From: Acorus gramineus
Lineage: Eukaryota; Streptophyta; Magnoliopsida; Acorales; Acoraceae
Direction of reading: 5' to 3'
Length of the DNA: 64,000 nucleotides
NCBI GenBank assembly: GCA_030737835.1
Contig: JAUJYN010000036.1
Location: 1,116,001 to 1,180,000, forward strand
Made by a program: the position numbers and the translations under genes. Below, piece after piece: positions 1 through 10,864 of the stretch; position 1 is the stretch's first letter, and each line of letters begins with the position of its first letter. The notes beneath the pieces were generated by a model. It worked only from the letters and a program-made list of their open reading frames with translations, was not told where the DNA came from and did not search any database.

Positions 1-757
1 AATATTATAACCTTGTTGTTATAATATATGTTTCCCCGCATCTTAGTTATGCGCCCTGGACTCCCCGGCGTTGGAAAGCTGACCTGACAGAGGGCTCCCG
101 TCCGTAGGTACCTCCGATGCGTCGGACAGTACTGATAGTGGGAGTATACTAGGTAGAGGCTACGGAGTGTGGGAGAGGCTACCGGGTGGACCAGGGGTGG
201 AGAGCGGTCTAGTATGCCCCAAGAGGCCCATGTCACCCCCGTAAAGGGTGAGGGTGAGGGGGGGAGGTGGGTTGGCGATGAAACGACCCACTAGAATGTG
301 TAGTTGCTCCCGTGTTAGGGACTATAAATTATTTAAGGTTAATATGAATTGTGATGCATGGATTGTGCTATTCACTGAGCGTGTGGCTCACCCCTCGCAT
401 ATTCTTTTCCTCCAGTTATATCTGAGTCGGATCTGAAGGAGGAGCTCCCCGAGGCAGCATAGCAGTAGCGGAGCAGCTTCACGTTTTGGGTTCTACAAGT
501 GAGAGGCCATCAGCATCCCCTTCTTGATTGTATGTATTGTTATCTGTGCTTGGGCACACACTTGTATTTGGATGTCATTGTGTATATTGGCTCTCACAGG
601 ACAGTTGATTATGTATTCGGGTCTGTAATGTGTCTTTGAATTACAGACTCAGTCGTTTAAGCTTCCGCTATTTGTATATATTATGTCAGCTACCTTATTG
701 TCTGTGTTGTCATTTTCGATGTTGTTTAGAGTATTTTATTGATCTCCTGTATAGACT
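1..757 (+). mobile_element. Plus-strand LTR-A, 3' portion (5' part lies outside the window)
   Basis: This is the distal part of an LTR-A copy. It contains the conserved blocks seen in other copies: the ctgacagagggctccc module near 85, the gagcgtgtggctcacccctcgcat block near 380, the acceptor-like cctccag near 413, and the ggctctcacaggacagttgat block near 590. It is interrupted at 757 by element E0 and resumes at 10815, ending GGGGCGTGACA at 10864. Whether it is a solo LTR or the 3' LTR of an upstream element cannot be decided here. The sequence after 10864 has no primer-binding site, so it is not a 5' LTR. Confidence 0.85.
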
Positions 758-762
758 GCTGA
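758..762. repeat. Target-site duplication of E0 (left), GCTGA
   Basis: GCTGA directly precedes the LTR start at 763. The same five bases follow the right LTR at 10810-10814. Five-base duplications are usual for Ty3/gypsy integrase. Confidence 0.95.
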
Positions 763-1795
763 TGTCACGCCCCAGGGCGGCCGTCCCCGGGACGCGGCAA
801 GTGTATATATAATATCAGAATCTACACAGGAGGTCAATAATATATATCATACACAAACAACTAGAAAGACACACATGCAACAAAAGGCTGACATGATATA
901 TACACCAAATGCAGAAGCAAAAGACTGAACCTGTAAATAAACATTCTACAGACTCGATACTCAATCATCTGTCCTGTGAGAGCCAATATACACAAATACC
1001 ACTGAACATATACAAACACGTGCCAAGCACGGAAATCAAATACATACAGTCAAGAAGGGATGCTGATAACCTCTGGCACTCGCGGAACGTGGCGCTGCTC
1101 CGCTACTGAAGGAATCCCTCGGAAAGCTCCAACTGCTGCTCCGGCTCTAGCTCAGGCTCAGTGACCACTGGGGAAAAACATATGCGAGGGGTGAGCCACA
1201 CGCTCAGTGAACAGCACAACCCATGCATCACAGACAATATTTACCACAATTCCATTATTTATCCAGCCTCTAAGACATAACAACATAATCCAGTGGTTCG
1301 TACCTCGCCGAACCACCACACCCTCACCCTCACCCATCAATGGGTGACATAGGCTATTGGGACTGATAATCATCCAACCACAAATCCAGTAGGTCGCTCA
1401 TCGCCAACCCACTACACCCTCACCCTCACCCTACCACGGGTGACATAGGATATTGGGACTGACTAGTTTGTTGGTCACCCTTGATCCACCGATAGTCTCT
1501 CCTCCACTCCGTAGGCCGCTTGGCCTCCACCCACAACTTCAGCACAGTCCGTCACAATCATCGGGAGGCGCCTACTGATGTGGGTCCTCCGAAGGACGGC
1601 CTTTCTAACATTGGGGTAGCCTCTACCGGATCCAACGAAGAGAACAGAACAGCCTATCCATACGCATATGATCCACTCGGATCCGCCGACAACACATCTC
1701 TACAACTCTAATGTCATGAACTCTTCAGAGTTCCTCCAGGGCGCATAACCAAGATGCGGGGAACACGTACAATAAAAGCAAGGTTGTAATATCAT

Positions 1796-2096
1796 TGGGG
1801 GAAAGAACTCGGGAGGGCGGCGTGAGTTCCCGATATAGGATACCCCGACAACCAAACAAGGAACACGGAGTACCCTAACCCGGGTCTCACCGCTGTCCTC
1901 GCAAGGCCCCTCCCCTATAATATTCACTAACATGCTAATAATCATACTAATCATACAACATTACATATAATATTATTGGGACTAGAAACCTTGGGAGGGC
2001 AGTATGAGGTCCCGATACAGGACATCCCGACAACCAAACAAGGAACACGGAGTACCCTAACACGGGTCTCAATGTTGACCTCGCAAGGCTCCTCCC
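1796..2096 (-). repeat. ~120-bp LTR module, two copies (representative)
   Basis: Copies at 1796-1915 and 1978-2096 share ttcccgatataggat/tcccgatacaggac, then cgacaaccaaacaaggaaca, the agtaccctaac block and cctcgcaaggc. Other copies: 5040-5158, 8224-8343, 8406-8524, 16902-17015, 17110-17230, 18092-18211, 18319-18437, 27572-27694, 33243-33362, 57394-57520. Those at 5040, 27572 and 57394 are in element interiors and not in LTRs. Confidence 0.82.
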
Positions 2097-2545
2097 TATA
2101 ATATTATCTAAGGCATGCGATTTAACATACACTAGCATTTAATTTAATAAATAAACTAGTAGGACGCATGCATAGGCCGAGGTTTCCTAGCATGAAAACA
2201 GGGGACATGGTGCATGGCTCATACACATATCCTAAGGGTGCAAGTCCCTAACATACAAAGACTAGGGTAGCATGCATTCTACATGTAAATCATACAAGCA
2301 TGGATTACATATTACTGCAGGTTAATATACATCCATGGTGCCCCAGGAGAGGTCGGTATACGCCCAAATGCGTATGACCCCTCTCTACTGGGTTGGATTG
2401 TCCCACTCACCGGTATCTGGGTCGTCGCGCGACCGTCCGTCCAGATCTGCAAGACAGACATTCAATATGGTGAGAACAATACATAAATACTCTAAAACAC
2501 CCAAACATACAAAACCCACAACTAAACACCTAACACTCGGGCAAA

Positions 2546-3600
2546 CGTGCATACGACCCGCACGCACGCTAGCCCGAGCACCCCCGGCAACCACCCGCAC
2601 GGCCGCCCGACCGCCCGGGTGCACCGCTGTGCCTCAGCCAACGCACTCCGCGCACCGCCGAACCTCCCGGGTGCACCGCGCACCCCCTGCGCCTCAGCGC
2701 AGCCGCCCGCGCACACCCCGCACGCCTCACGCTGGCCCGCGAGCACCCCGCACGCCCCGCGCGCAGCGCCTCGCCCCGCACGCACCCCGCGCGCACCACC
2801 TCACCCCGCGCTCACCCCGCGCGCACCACCTCGCTCCGCGCGGACCCCGTGCGCACCACCAGCCTCTACCCTCCTCACCGCGCGCACGGCTGCGCCTCAA
2901 CCTAGCGCCCCGCACGCATACTCCACTGCGGTGCCCAGCGCCCCTGCGCCCAGCGCTCAGCACCCTCGCCCAGCACCCTCGCCCAGCACACCCGGTATCC
3001 GCGACCAGCTCCCAGCGCTCAGCGCCCAGCACCCGGGACCCTCACCCAGCGCCCACGCGCACGCAAGCGCAACACGCGCCCAGCGCACCTGGCAGCACGC
3101 GCCCAGCGCGCCTCCCAGCATGCCCACGCTGCTGCCCGTGTTGCCTGCCTGCCTGCACGCGTCGTCGAGTGGCCCGAGCATCGTTCGCCTGCACGCCCGG
3201 CACTGCTCTCCTGATGCCCGAGCACCTCCTACCCTGCTCGCCTGCGCGCCCAGCCTGCCAGCCCGGCCTGCCCGCGCGCACAGCCCACAGCCTGCCTACC
3301 CGCATGCCTCCCCCTGCACACCCCCGAGCGCACGCCCGCCCAGCTCCTCGCGCACAGCTCGCCCAGCTCCTCGCGCACAGCTCGCCCAGCACCTCGCGCA
3401 CAGCTCGCCCAGCTCCAGCCGCTCGACCAGCTCCCCAGCACCAGCCGCTCGACCAGCTCCTCCCGGGTGTACCCGCGCGCAGCACGCCCAGCGCCCGCAC
3501 GCCCAGCACACCCGCGCACCCAGCACCCGCACGCCCAGCACGACCAGCACGCGCGCCCTGCATGCCCGCGCGCACGCACGCGCGCGCTTGACCTGCGGCG
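2546..3600. repeat. GC- and CpG-rich tract in the E0 3' LTR with a 23-bp tandem repeat
   Basis: About 1 kb made of short degenerate motifs (cgcacgc, cccagc, gcctgc). From 3345 a 23-bp unit beginning tcctcgcgcacagctc is repeated about three times. It opens long spurious frames on both strands (for example 2335-3591 plus, Pro/Ala/Arg/Thr-rich). The equivalent tract in the other LTR is about 8975-10020. In LTR orientation it lies between a conserved donor-like and an acceptor-like site. Confidence 0.8.
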
Positions 3601-4386
3601 CTGCTGTGCTGCTGCCGGTGCTACCTGCTGCCCGAGACCACCCCCCACCCTTACCCGAGCACCTCTACCACCACCCACCGACCTCCGACCACCTCCACAG
3701 CCCTCCGACGGCCACCCACAGCCGCCGACCTCCACCCAACCCCAAAACCCACCTCCTAACATCCATCTAAACAAGAAAAGAGGGGAAATAGGGCTTACCA
3801 AGGGGAGGAAGGGAAGTCCGGACGCTCTCCGCGCGCCGAAACCTTTCCCCAAAGGCTTCCACCGCCCGGATCTACTCCCACCTCCGAAATGGGCCAAAAC
3901 AGAGGAGAAGAGAGGGCGGACGGAGGGGCAAATCTCGCCGGAATTCGGATTTGAAACCACCGGGGTGTAGATCGGGACCCGATCTACACTTCCTAGGTTT
4001 TAGGTTTTTAGGTTTGAGGGGTCTAGGGGGCTCAAAAGTGAGAAAAGGAGAGAGGGGAGAGAGAGAAATCACTTGGTAGGGATGATGAATAGTGATTTCA
4101 AAATTAGATCCCATCCTTATATAGTGTGCGACTTAAAAACCCAGATACGCCCCGGAACTGCGAAATTTCGGAAACGTTACCGGAATTCGATGAAATTTTC
4201 GTGAGAGGCCTAAAATGGCACCAGGACACCAAATATGCAGTTAGATTTCCAATCGGAGTCCTCTAACTCAGGACGATAGCTAACAGTCCAAAAATTAGCG
4301 GTTCCGATCGAAAACCGAAAAAAATTGAAAAACTGCCAGAACGCTCCAACGGTTACCAGCAGGTTAAAAGTGACACATATATAACA

Positions 4387-4402
4387 TTCTTCCCCCCTTA
4401 GG
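4387..4402 (-). other. E0 polypurine tract
   Basis: On the minus strand the sequence TAAGGGGGGAAGAA sits directly before the 3' LTR start TGTTATATATG. It is the plus-strand DNA priming site of the element. The same tract occurs before the LTRs at 25386, 35239 and 61150. Confidence 0.9.
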
Positions 4403-4439
4403 AAATTTTGTCCTCAAAATATGCAAAAACATCTAGGAG

Positions 4440-4905
4440 GGGAAAAGATGCGGATACGCGTCACACCTGGCATCCTTGAGCTCCCAAGTGTCCTCGACAC
4501 CGGAACGGTGCTGCCATCGCACCTCGACCAACTGGACGGTCTTGGTGCAGAGCCTCCTCACGCGGCGGTCCATGATCTCAATCGACTGCTCCACGAATGA
4601 CTGTCCGGCTCAGAGACGAGCGGCTCGAACGGGATGACGTGAGCAGGATCGCGGACACACCTTTACCCAACTGCGAACCCACCACTCCAAGACGGAGAGG
4701 TAAGAATTGGCGCTGAGGTGAGCCTCCGATAAAACTCCAGGAAGCTCTCCTCGCAAGAAGGGGACCACTCGAACCGGACATCCTTCCGAGTAAGGCGGTT
4801 AAGAGGAACAGCTATCTTCGAGAGTCCCTCGTCAAGCTTCCTACAATAACCCTCCAACTCGGGAAGCTCCGAATCCTTGCGGGGTTCGACGGTCGGCGCC
4901 AATTT
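4440..4905 (-). pseudogene. E0 pol remnants: integrase C-terminal tail fused to an RT/RNaseH-junction fragment
   Basis: Minus-strand translation of 4663-4902 gives a stretch with LDEGLSKIAVPLNRLTRKDV and FEWSPSCEESF, typical of the RT-to-RNaseH connection of plant Ty3/gypsy polyproteins. The segment at about 4440-4650 matches the C-terminal part of the longer polyprotein in E2 (HVIPFEPLV, then the chromodomain-like end) but is broken by frameshifts. The two pieces are not adjacent in an intact pol, so RNaseH, the integrase zinc finger and the catalytic core were deleted between them. The region cannot encode a working enzyme. Confidence 0.75.
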
Positions 4906-5740
4906 GACGCGACGAGCGTCTTGCCCGGGTCCACAGATATGCCTTCACCAGAAACCACTCAGCCCAAAAGGCCTTAACCTCTAACCAAACTCGCACTTGA
5001 TCTCTCATCTATCTGATGCTTCCATGGCATCCCTTACCTGGGAAAAGAAACCTCGGGAGGGCACCATGAAATCCCGATATAGGATACCCCGACAACCAAA
5101 CAAGGAACACGAAGTACCCTAGCTCGGGTTCCAACGCCGACCTCACAAGGCCCCTTAATCCAGAAAGGAACACTGGAAGAAGACATCATTTAAAGAACAC
5201 CACTAACCCCTCCGGATCATCTACCTCTAGGTGATCACCCAACGATGTCCTTCAACATCTACCACAAGACCGGACCCAACATCATTGGGAACGGTCCAAC
5301 AGAACTTGGGTCACGAGCGACCCGTCTTCGCCTCATCCACACCCTCACTCCCAAAAGGAGACATTTTGGGACTTTGGGAGAGACTTAGACTGCTCTCTAC
5401 CCCTGGTCCACCGGTAGCCTCTCCCCGCTCCGTAGCTCGCCTGGTCCTCTGACCGGGAGCCTGTCTAACGCCGGGGCTGTACTACGCGGATCCGACGAAG
5501 GGGAGAGCGATTCCACGCTCGCGACACCATTTCAATAATCTCTTACCGGGTAGCCCCTACCTAGCATACTCCCAAATTCAGTACCCCTCCGACTGCATCG
5601 GTGGTACCTACTGATGGGAACTCTCTGCCAGGACGGCTATAACCCGGCTTCCTTAACCCAAACAACCACTCTTGACACTCACTCATCCAGATACCCCACA
5701 CACTTGCATAATAACCACCAACTACACACACACCTATCCT
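4906..5740 (-). repeat. E0 internal non-coding filler made of LTR-derived modules
   Basis: There is no Gag or Pol similarity here. At 5040-5158 lies a copy of the ~120-bp LTR module (CGACAACCAAACAAGGAACA core). It is followed by ggaagaagacatcat and then by pieces resembling the LTR-B tandem blocks (gggtcacgagcgac near 5312, accggtagcctctcc near 5410, ggatccgacgaaggggaga near 5489, ggtggtacctactgatggga near 5601). The same arrangement around the module, including the gatgcttc and gggaaaagaaacc lead-in, occurs inside E1 (27530-27760) and E3 (57345-57560). Confidence 0.7.
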
Positions 5741-5744
5741 TATA

Positions 5745-6535
5745 CTAGAGAGCTGGGAACACAAGATGATACCTCGAACCATGACACCCGAAGGCTGCGC
5801 CTCCTCGGCCGTAAGCGCTGCAACCCTGACCTGGACCAACCGCGGCTGAGGAACAGGAGCACGCCTCGCCGGCTGCACTGGCTGCTGCTGACGCGGAAGC
5901 TGCTGCTGCAAGAACTGCGGCTGCTGAGGTGGCACTCGGGGTCGGCCAGCATCAGGGCAATGGTATCTGATATGCCCGATGCGCTGACAATGAAAACAGC
6001 GCCGCTTCTCCGGCTGCATGGACTGGATGGGCACTGCTGCAATGGGTGCTGGATCCCACACTGGCACCGCATCAGCTGGAGGAGAGGCAGCCGCTGACTG
6101 ATCGAAGCGGGGCCTCTTCCTCTTGCGCTGCCCCTGGTCCCGACTCCCGGAAGGGCCCTGATCTGCAGAAGGGGTCGGAGCCCTCACCTGGATCCCGAGG
6201 TCTCTCTCGACGGTCTTCGCCCGAGACACTAAGTCGGAGTACCTCGTGAAAGCGTGGGCGGTGACGTGCACCCGGATAGCGCTGCTGAGACCGAGCTCGA
6301 ATCGACGGCACCTCGACTCCTCGTCCATCACCAACGCTAGAGCAAATCTGGACAGCCTCGTAAAGCGCGTAGAGTAGTCAGCAACCGACATGGAGCCCTG
6401 CGTCAATTGCTCGAACTCCCGCATCACGATCTGCGCGTCGAGAACGGGAAATACTCGTCCAGAAAATGCCTCCGGAAACCCGCCCAAGAAAGCTGCTCCA
6501 CTCCCTCTGGGATGTCCACCACTCGGGTAGCCCAC
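5745..6535 (-). pseudogene. gag: E0 gag, second part (capsid C-terminus and zinc knuckle)
   Basis: In the minus frame this continues gag with SMSVADYSTRFTRLSRF, a basic linker (RKRKRPRFDQ) and a CCHC zinc knuckle, CFHCQRIGHIRYHC, spaced CX2CX4HX4C. A Gln/Pro-rich segment follows. Similarity to the E2 copies stops just after ILCSQL, before the protease Asp-Ser-Gly motif, and unrelated filler then reads through to 5561. It is one base out of frame with the first gag ORF. Gag packages the element RNA into cytoplasmic particles. Confidence 0.85.
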
Positions 6536-7071
6536 CAGTCGGCGGCGTTACCCTTCAGCATAAAGGTGGCCAGGGGGACTCGCTGGCGATCAGTGCAAAG
6601 CATGGCCGCGAAGATCGTGTCCACCTCCCTCAACCAACGCTCTGGCGCAAGAGGATCTGCCGACTGCCCATGGAACTCGGGAGGATGGAGCTTTAGAAAG
6701 GCGTTGAGGCCGCTCTGCTGCACTCGCGCTGCCGCCTCTAGCTCCTCCTCCCTCTGCAGGGGACCCTGAACTCCTACCGCCGGAATCGCCACCGGAACTG
6801 GGGGTACATCGGGTACCACAGGCGGATCTGCCACCAAGGGGACCTGCGGAACTGCCTCGCGGGTCGCCCTCAGCTCCTGAATCTCTCTAGCCTGCTCTGC
6901 CAACATCCGCGTCTGTGTCTCCACCAAATCAGCCAACCGAGCGAAAGCACGCTCCCAAGCAGGAGGCTCCTGCGTCAAGGGCTCTCCGGTAGCATCCTCG
7001 TCTCTGGTAGGTCCGGAAACCTCCAAAGACCGAGAGGGACCTCGTCCGCGCCGTCCTCTGCGAGGAGGCAT
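6424..7071 (-). pseudogene. gag: E0 gag, first part (N-terminus and retrotransposon gag domain)
   Basis: A 215-residue ORF starts MPPRRGRRGRG, the same start as the E2 gag at 41490. It contains the retrotransposon gag domain, with LKLHPPEFHG, ERWLREVDTIF, LKGNAADWWATR and FRRHFLDEYFPFSTR. The start codon is about 115 bp downstream of the 5' LTR, a normal leader. Near 6430 one base is missing relative to the E2 copies (ctgcgcgtcg against ctgtcgcgtcg), which ends this frame. The rest of gag continues at 5745-6535. Otherwise the sequence is well preserved. Confidence 0.88.
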
Positions 7072-7173
7072 ATCAGCACCCTAAGAAAACCAGACACTAG
7101 GATCAGAATACTCATATAGAAATCCTAGGACTCATCTCTACGAAAGGAGGACTATTGGCTCTGACAGGACCAG

Positions 7174-7185
7174 GCTCTGATACCA
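7174..7185 (-). other. E0 primer-binding site (initiator tRNA-Met type)
   Basis: The minus strand reads TGGTATCAGAGC, six bases inside the 5' LTR boundary at 7192. This 12-mer complements the 3' end of plant initiator tRNA-Met and is standard for many plant Ty3/gypsy elements. It is a primer-binding site and not a tRNA gene. Confidence 0.92.
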
Positions 7186-7191
7186 ACTTTT

Positions 7192-10100
7192 TGTCACGCC
7201 CCAGGGCGGCCGTCCCCGGGACGCGGCAAGTGTATATATAATATCAGAATCTACACAGGAGGTCAATAATATATCATACACAAACAACTAGAATGACACA
7301 CATGCAACAAAGGGGCTGACATGATATATACACCAAATGCGGAAGCAAAAGACTGAATCTGTAAATAAACATTCTACAGACTCGATACTCAATCATCTGT
7401 CCTGTGAGAGCCAATATACACAAATACAACTGAACATATACAAACACGTGCCAAGCACGGAAATCAAATACATACAGTCAAGAAGGGATGCTGATAACCT
7501 CTGGCACTCGCGGAACGTGGCGCTGCTCCGCTACTGAAGGAATCCCTCGGAAAGCTCCAACTGCTGCTCCGGCTCTAGCTCAGGCTCAGTGACCACTGGG
7601 GAAAAACATATGCGAGGGGTGAGCCACACGCTCAGTGAACAGCACAACCCATGCATCACAGACAATATTTACCACAATTCCATTATTTATCCAGCCTCTA
7701 AGACATAACAACATAATCCAGTGGTTCGTACCTCGCCGAACCACCACACCCTCACCCTCACCCATCAATGGGTGACATAGGCTATTGGGACTGATAATCA
7801 TCCAACCACAAATCCAGTAGGTCGCTCATCGCCAACCCACTACACCCTCACCCTCACCCTACCACGGGTGACATAGGATATTGGGACTGACTAGGCTGTT
7901 GGTCACCCTTGGTCCACCGATAGTCTCTCCTCCACTCCGTAGGCCGCTTGGTCTCCACCCACAACTTCAGCACAGTCCGTCACAAAAATCGGGAGGCGCC
8001 TACTGATGTGGGTCCTCCGAAGGACGGCCTTTCTAACGCTGGGGTAGTCTCTACCGGATCCAACGAAGAGAACAGAACAGCCTATCCATACGCATATGAT
8101 CCACTCGGATCCGCCGACAACACATCTCTACAACTCTAATGTCATGAACTCTTCAGAGTTCCTCCAGGGCGCATAACCAAGATGCGGGGAACACGTACAA
8201 TAAAAGCAAGGTTGTAATATCATTGGGGGAAAGAACTCGGGAGGGCGGCGTGAGTTCCCGATATAGGATACCCCGACAACCAAACAAGGAACACGGAGTA
8301 CCCTAACCCGGGTCTCACCGCTGTCCTCGCAAGGCCCCTCCCCTATAATATTCACTAACATGCTAATAATCATACTAATCATACAACATTACATATAATA
8401 TTATTGGGACTAGAAACCTTGGGAGGGCAGCATGAGGTCCCGATACAGGACATCCCAATAACCAAACAAGGAACACGGAGTACCCTAACACGGGTCTCAA
8501 TGTTGACCTCGCAAGGCTCCTCCCGATAATATTATCTAAGGCATGCAATTTAACATACACTAGCATTTAATTTAATAAATAAACTAGTAGGACGCATGCA
8601 TAGGCCGAGGTTTCCTAGCATGAAAACAGGGGACATGGTGCATGGCTCATACACATATCCTAAGGGTGCAAGTCCCTAACATACAAAGACTAGGGTAGCA
8701 TGCATTCTACATGTAAATCATACAAGCATGGATTACATATTACTGCAGGTTAATATACATCCATGGTGCCCCAGGAGAGGTCGGAATACGCCCAAATGCG
8801 TATGACGCCTCTCTACTGGGTTGGATTGTCCCACTCACCGGTATCTGGGTCGTCGCGCGACCGTCCGTCCAGATCTGCAAGACAGACATTCAATATGGTG
8901 AGAACAATACATAAATACTCTAAAACACCCAAACATACAAAACCCACAACTAAACACCTAACACTCGGGCAAACGTGCATACGACCCGCACGCACGCTAG
9001 CCCGAGCACCCCCGGCAACCACCCGCACGGCCGGCAACCACCCGCACGGCCGCCCGACCGCCCGGGTGCACCGCCGCGCCTCAGCCAACGCACCCCGCAC
9101 ACCGCCGAACCTTCCGGGTGCACCGCGCACCCCCTGCGCCCCAGCGCAGCCGCCCGCGCACACCCCGCACGCCTCGCGCTGGCCCGCGAGCACCCCGCAC
9201 GCCCCGCGCGCAGCGCCTCGCCCATCACGCACCCCGCGCGCACCACCTCGCCCCGCGCGCACCACCTTGCTCCGCGTGCACCCCGCGCTCACCACCAGCC
9301 TCTACCCTCCTCACCGCGCACACGACTACGCCTCAACCCAGCGCCCCGCGCGCATACTCCACTGCGGTGCCCTGCGCCCAGCGCTCAGCACCCTCGCCCA
9401 GCACACCCGGTATCCGCGACCAGCTCCCAGCGCTCAGCGCCCAGCACCCGGGACCCTCACCCAGCGACCACGCGCACGCAAGCGCAACACGCGCCCAGTG
9501 CGCCAGGCAGCACGCGCCCAGCGCGCCTACCAGCATGCCCACGCTGCTGCCCGCGTTGCCTGCCTGCACGCGTCGCTGAGTGGCCCGAGCACCGTTCGCC
9601 TGCACGCCCGGCACTGCTCTCCTGATGCCCGAGCACCTCCTACCCTGCTCGCCTGCGCGCCCAGCCTGCCAGCCCGGCCTGCCCGCGCGCACAGCCCACA
9701 GCCTGCCTACCCGCATGCCTCCCCCTGCACCCCCCGAGCGCACGCCCGCCCAGCTCCTCGCGCACAGCTCGCCCAGCTCCTCGCGCACAGCTCGCCCAGC
9801 ACCTCGCGCACAGCTCGCCCAGCTCCAGCCGCTCGACCAGCTCCCCAGCACCAGCCCCTCGACCAGCCCTACCGGGTGTACCCGCGCGTAGCATGCCCAG
9901 CGCCCGCACGCCCAGCACACCCGCGTGCCCAGTACCCGCACGCCCAGCACGACCAGCACGACCAACACGCGCGCCCTGCATGCCCGCGCGCACGCCCGCG
10001 CGCATGCACGCGCGCGCCCGGCCTGCTGTGCTGCTGCCGGTGCTACCTGCTGCCCGAGACCACCCCCCACCCTTACCCGAGCACCTCTACCACCACCCAC

Positions 10101-10809
10101 CGACCTCCGACCACCTCCACAGCCCTCCGACAGCAACCCACAGCCGCCGACCTCCTCCCAACCCCAAAACCCACCTCCTAACATCCATCTAAACAAGAAA
10201 AGAGGGGAAATAGGGCTTACCAAAGGGAGGAAGCGAAGTCCGGACGCTCTCCGCGCGCTGAAACCTTTCTTCAAAGGCTTCCACTACCCGGATCTACTCC
10301 CACCTCCAAGACAGCCCAAAACAGAGGAGAAGAGAGGGGGGACGGAGGGGCAAATCTCGCTGGAATTGGGATTTGAAACCACCGGGGTGTAGATCGGGAC
10401 CCGATCTACACTTCCTAGGTTTTAGGTTTTTAGGTTTGAGGGGTCTAGGGGGCTCAAAAGTGAGAAAAGGAGAGAGGGGAGAGAGAGAAATCACTTGGTA
10501 GGGATGATGAATAGTGATTTCAAAATTAGATCCCACCTATATATAGTGTGCGACTTAAAAACCCAGATACGCCCCGGAACTGTGAAATTTTGGAAACGTT
10601 ACCGGAATTCGATGAAATTTTCGTGAGAGGCCTAAAATGGCACCAGGACACCAAATATGCAGTTAGATTTCCAATTGGAGTCCTCTAACTCAGGACGATA
10701 GCTAACAGTCCAAAAATTAGCGGTTCCGATCGAAAACCGAAAAAAAATTGAAAAATTGCCAGAACGCTCCAACGGTTACCAGCAGGTTAAAAGTGACACA
10801 TATATAACA
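7192..10809 (-). repeat. E0 5' LTR (LTR-A, 3.6 kb)
   Basis: Partner of the LTR at 763-4386, with the same ends and internal order. Visible differences include a short tandem duplication (about 19 bp, near 9018-9050), several indels in the GC-rich tract, and scattered substitutions. The primer-binding site lies just outside it at 7174-7185, which marks it as the 5' LTR of a minus-strand element. The TATA-like TATATATAG equivalent lies near 10540-10550. Confidence 0.93.
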
Positions 10810-10814
10810 GCTGA

Positions 10815-10864
10815 TATTATATATATTTGCCACGTATCGGGGACGGCCACCCTGGGGCGTGACA
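10815..10864 (+). repeat. Terminal 50 bp of the outer LTR-A
   Basis: It continues the LTR interrupted at 757: tattatatatatttgccacg, then the conserved cggggacggcc...ggggcgtgaca end. The LTR boundary is at 10864. Confidence 0.88.

Larger units (their letters stand above)
763..4386 (-). repeat. E0 3' LTR (LTR-A, 3.6 kb)
   Basis: On the plus strand it begins TGTCACGCCCC and ends ACATATATAACA, so on the element strand it reads TGTTATATATG...GGGGCGTGACA. A TATA-box-like CTATATAAG (minus) lies at 4116-4124, about 265 bp into the LTR, giving a short U3 and a U5 of more than 3 kb. The GC-rich tract spans about 2546-3600. Two copies of a ~120-bp module lie at 1796-1915 and 1978-2096. Splice-like sites on the minus strand are a donor at 3797-3798, an acceptor at 2447-2448, a donor at 2409-2410 and an acceptor at 1168-1169. 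Confidence 0.93.
763..10809 (-). mobile_element. E0: LTR retrotransposon with two LTRs and most of pol deleted (Ty3/gypsy chromovirus type)
   Basis: Two direct LTRs (763-4386 and 7192-10809) flank an internal region of about 2.8 kb. On the minus strand the order is 5' LTR (7192-10809), primer-binding site, gag, filler, pol remnants, PPT, 3' LTR. A perfect 5-bp duplication GCTGA lies at 758-762 and 10810-10814, so this is one insertion event. The two LTRs look almost identical by eye, so insertion is comparatively recent. Gag is nearly complete apart from one frameshift. Protease, most of RT and most of integrase are missing, so the element must have relied on proteins made elsewhere. It is inserted into the last 55 bp of an LTR-A in the opposite orientation. 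Confidence 0.95.

Noticed and set aside
2335-3591. Long plus-strand ORF (418 codons, and similar ones at 2547-3770, 8763-10181 and on the minus strand).
   Set aside because: It lies in the GC-rich LTR tract, is Pro/Ala/Arg/Thr-rich with no domain, is open in several frames at once, and is not conserved between LTR copies.
7174-7185. Possible tRNA-Met gene or tRNA fragment.
   Set aside because: Only 12 bases complementary to the tRNA 3' end, placed at the LTR boundary; it is a primer-binding site with no cloverleaf.
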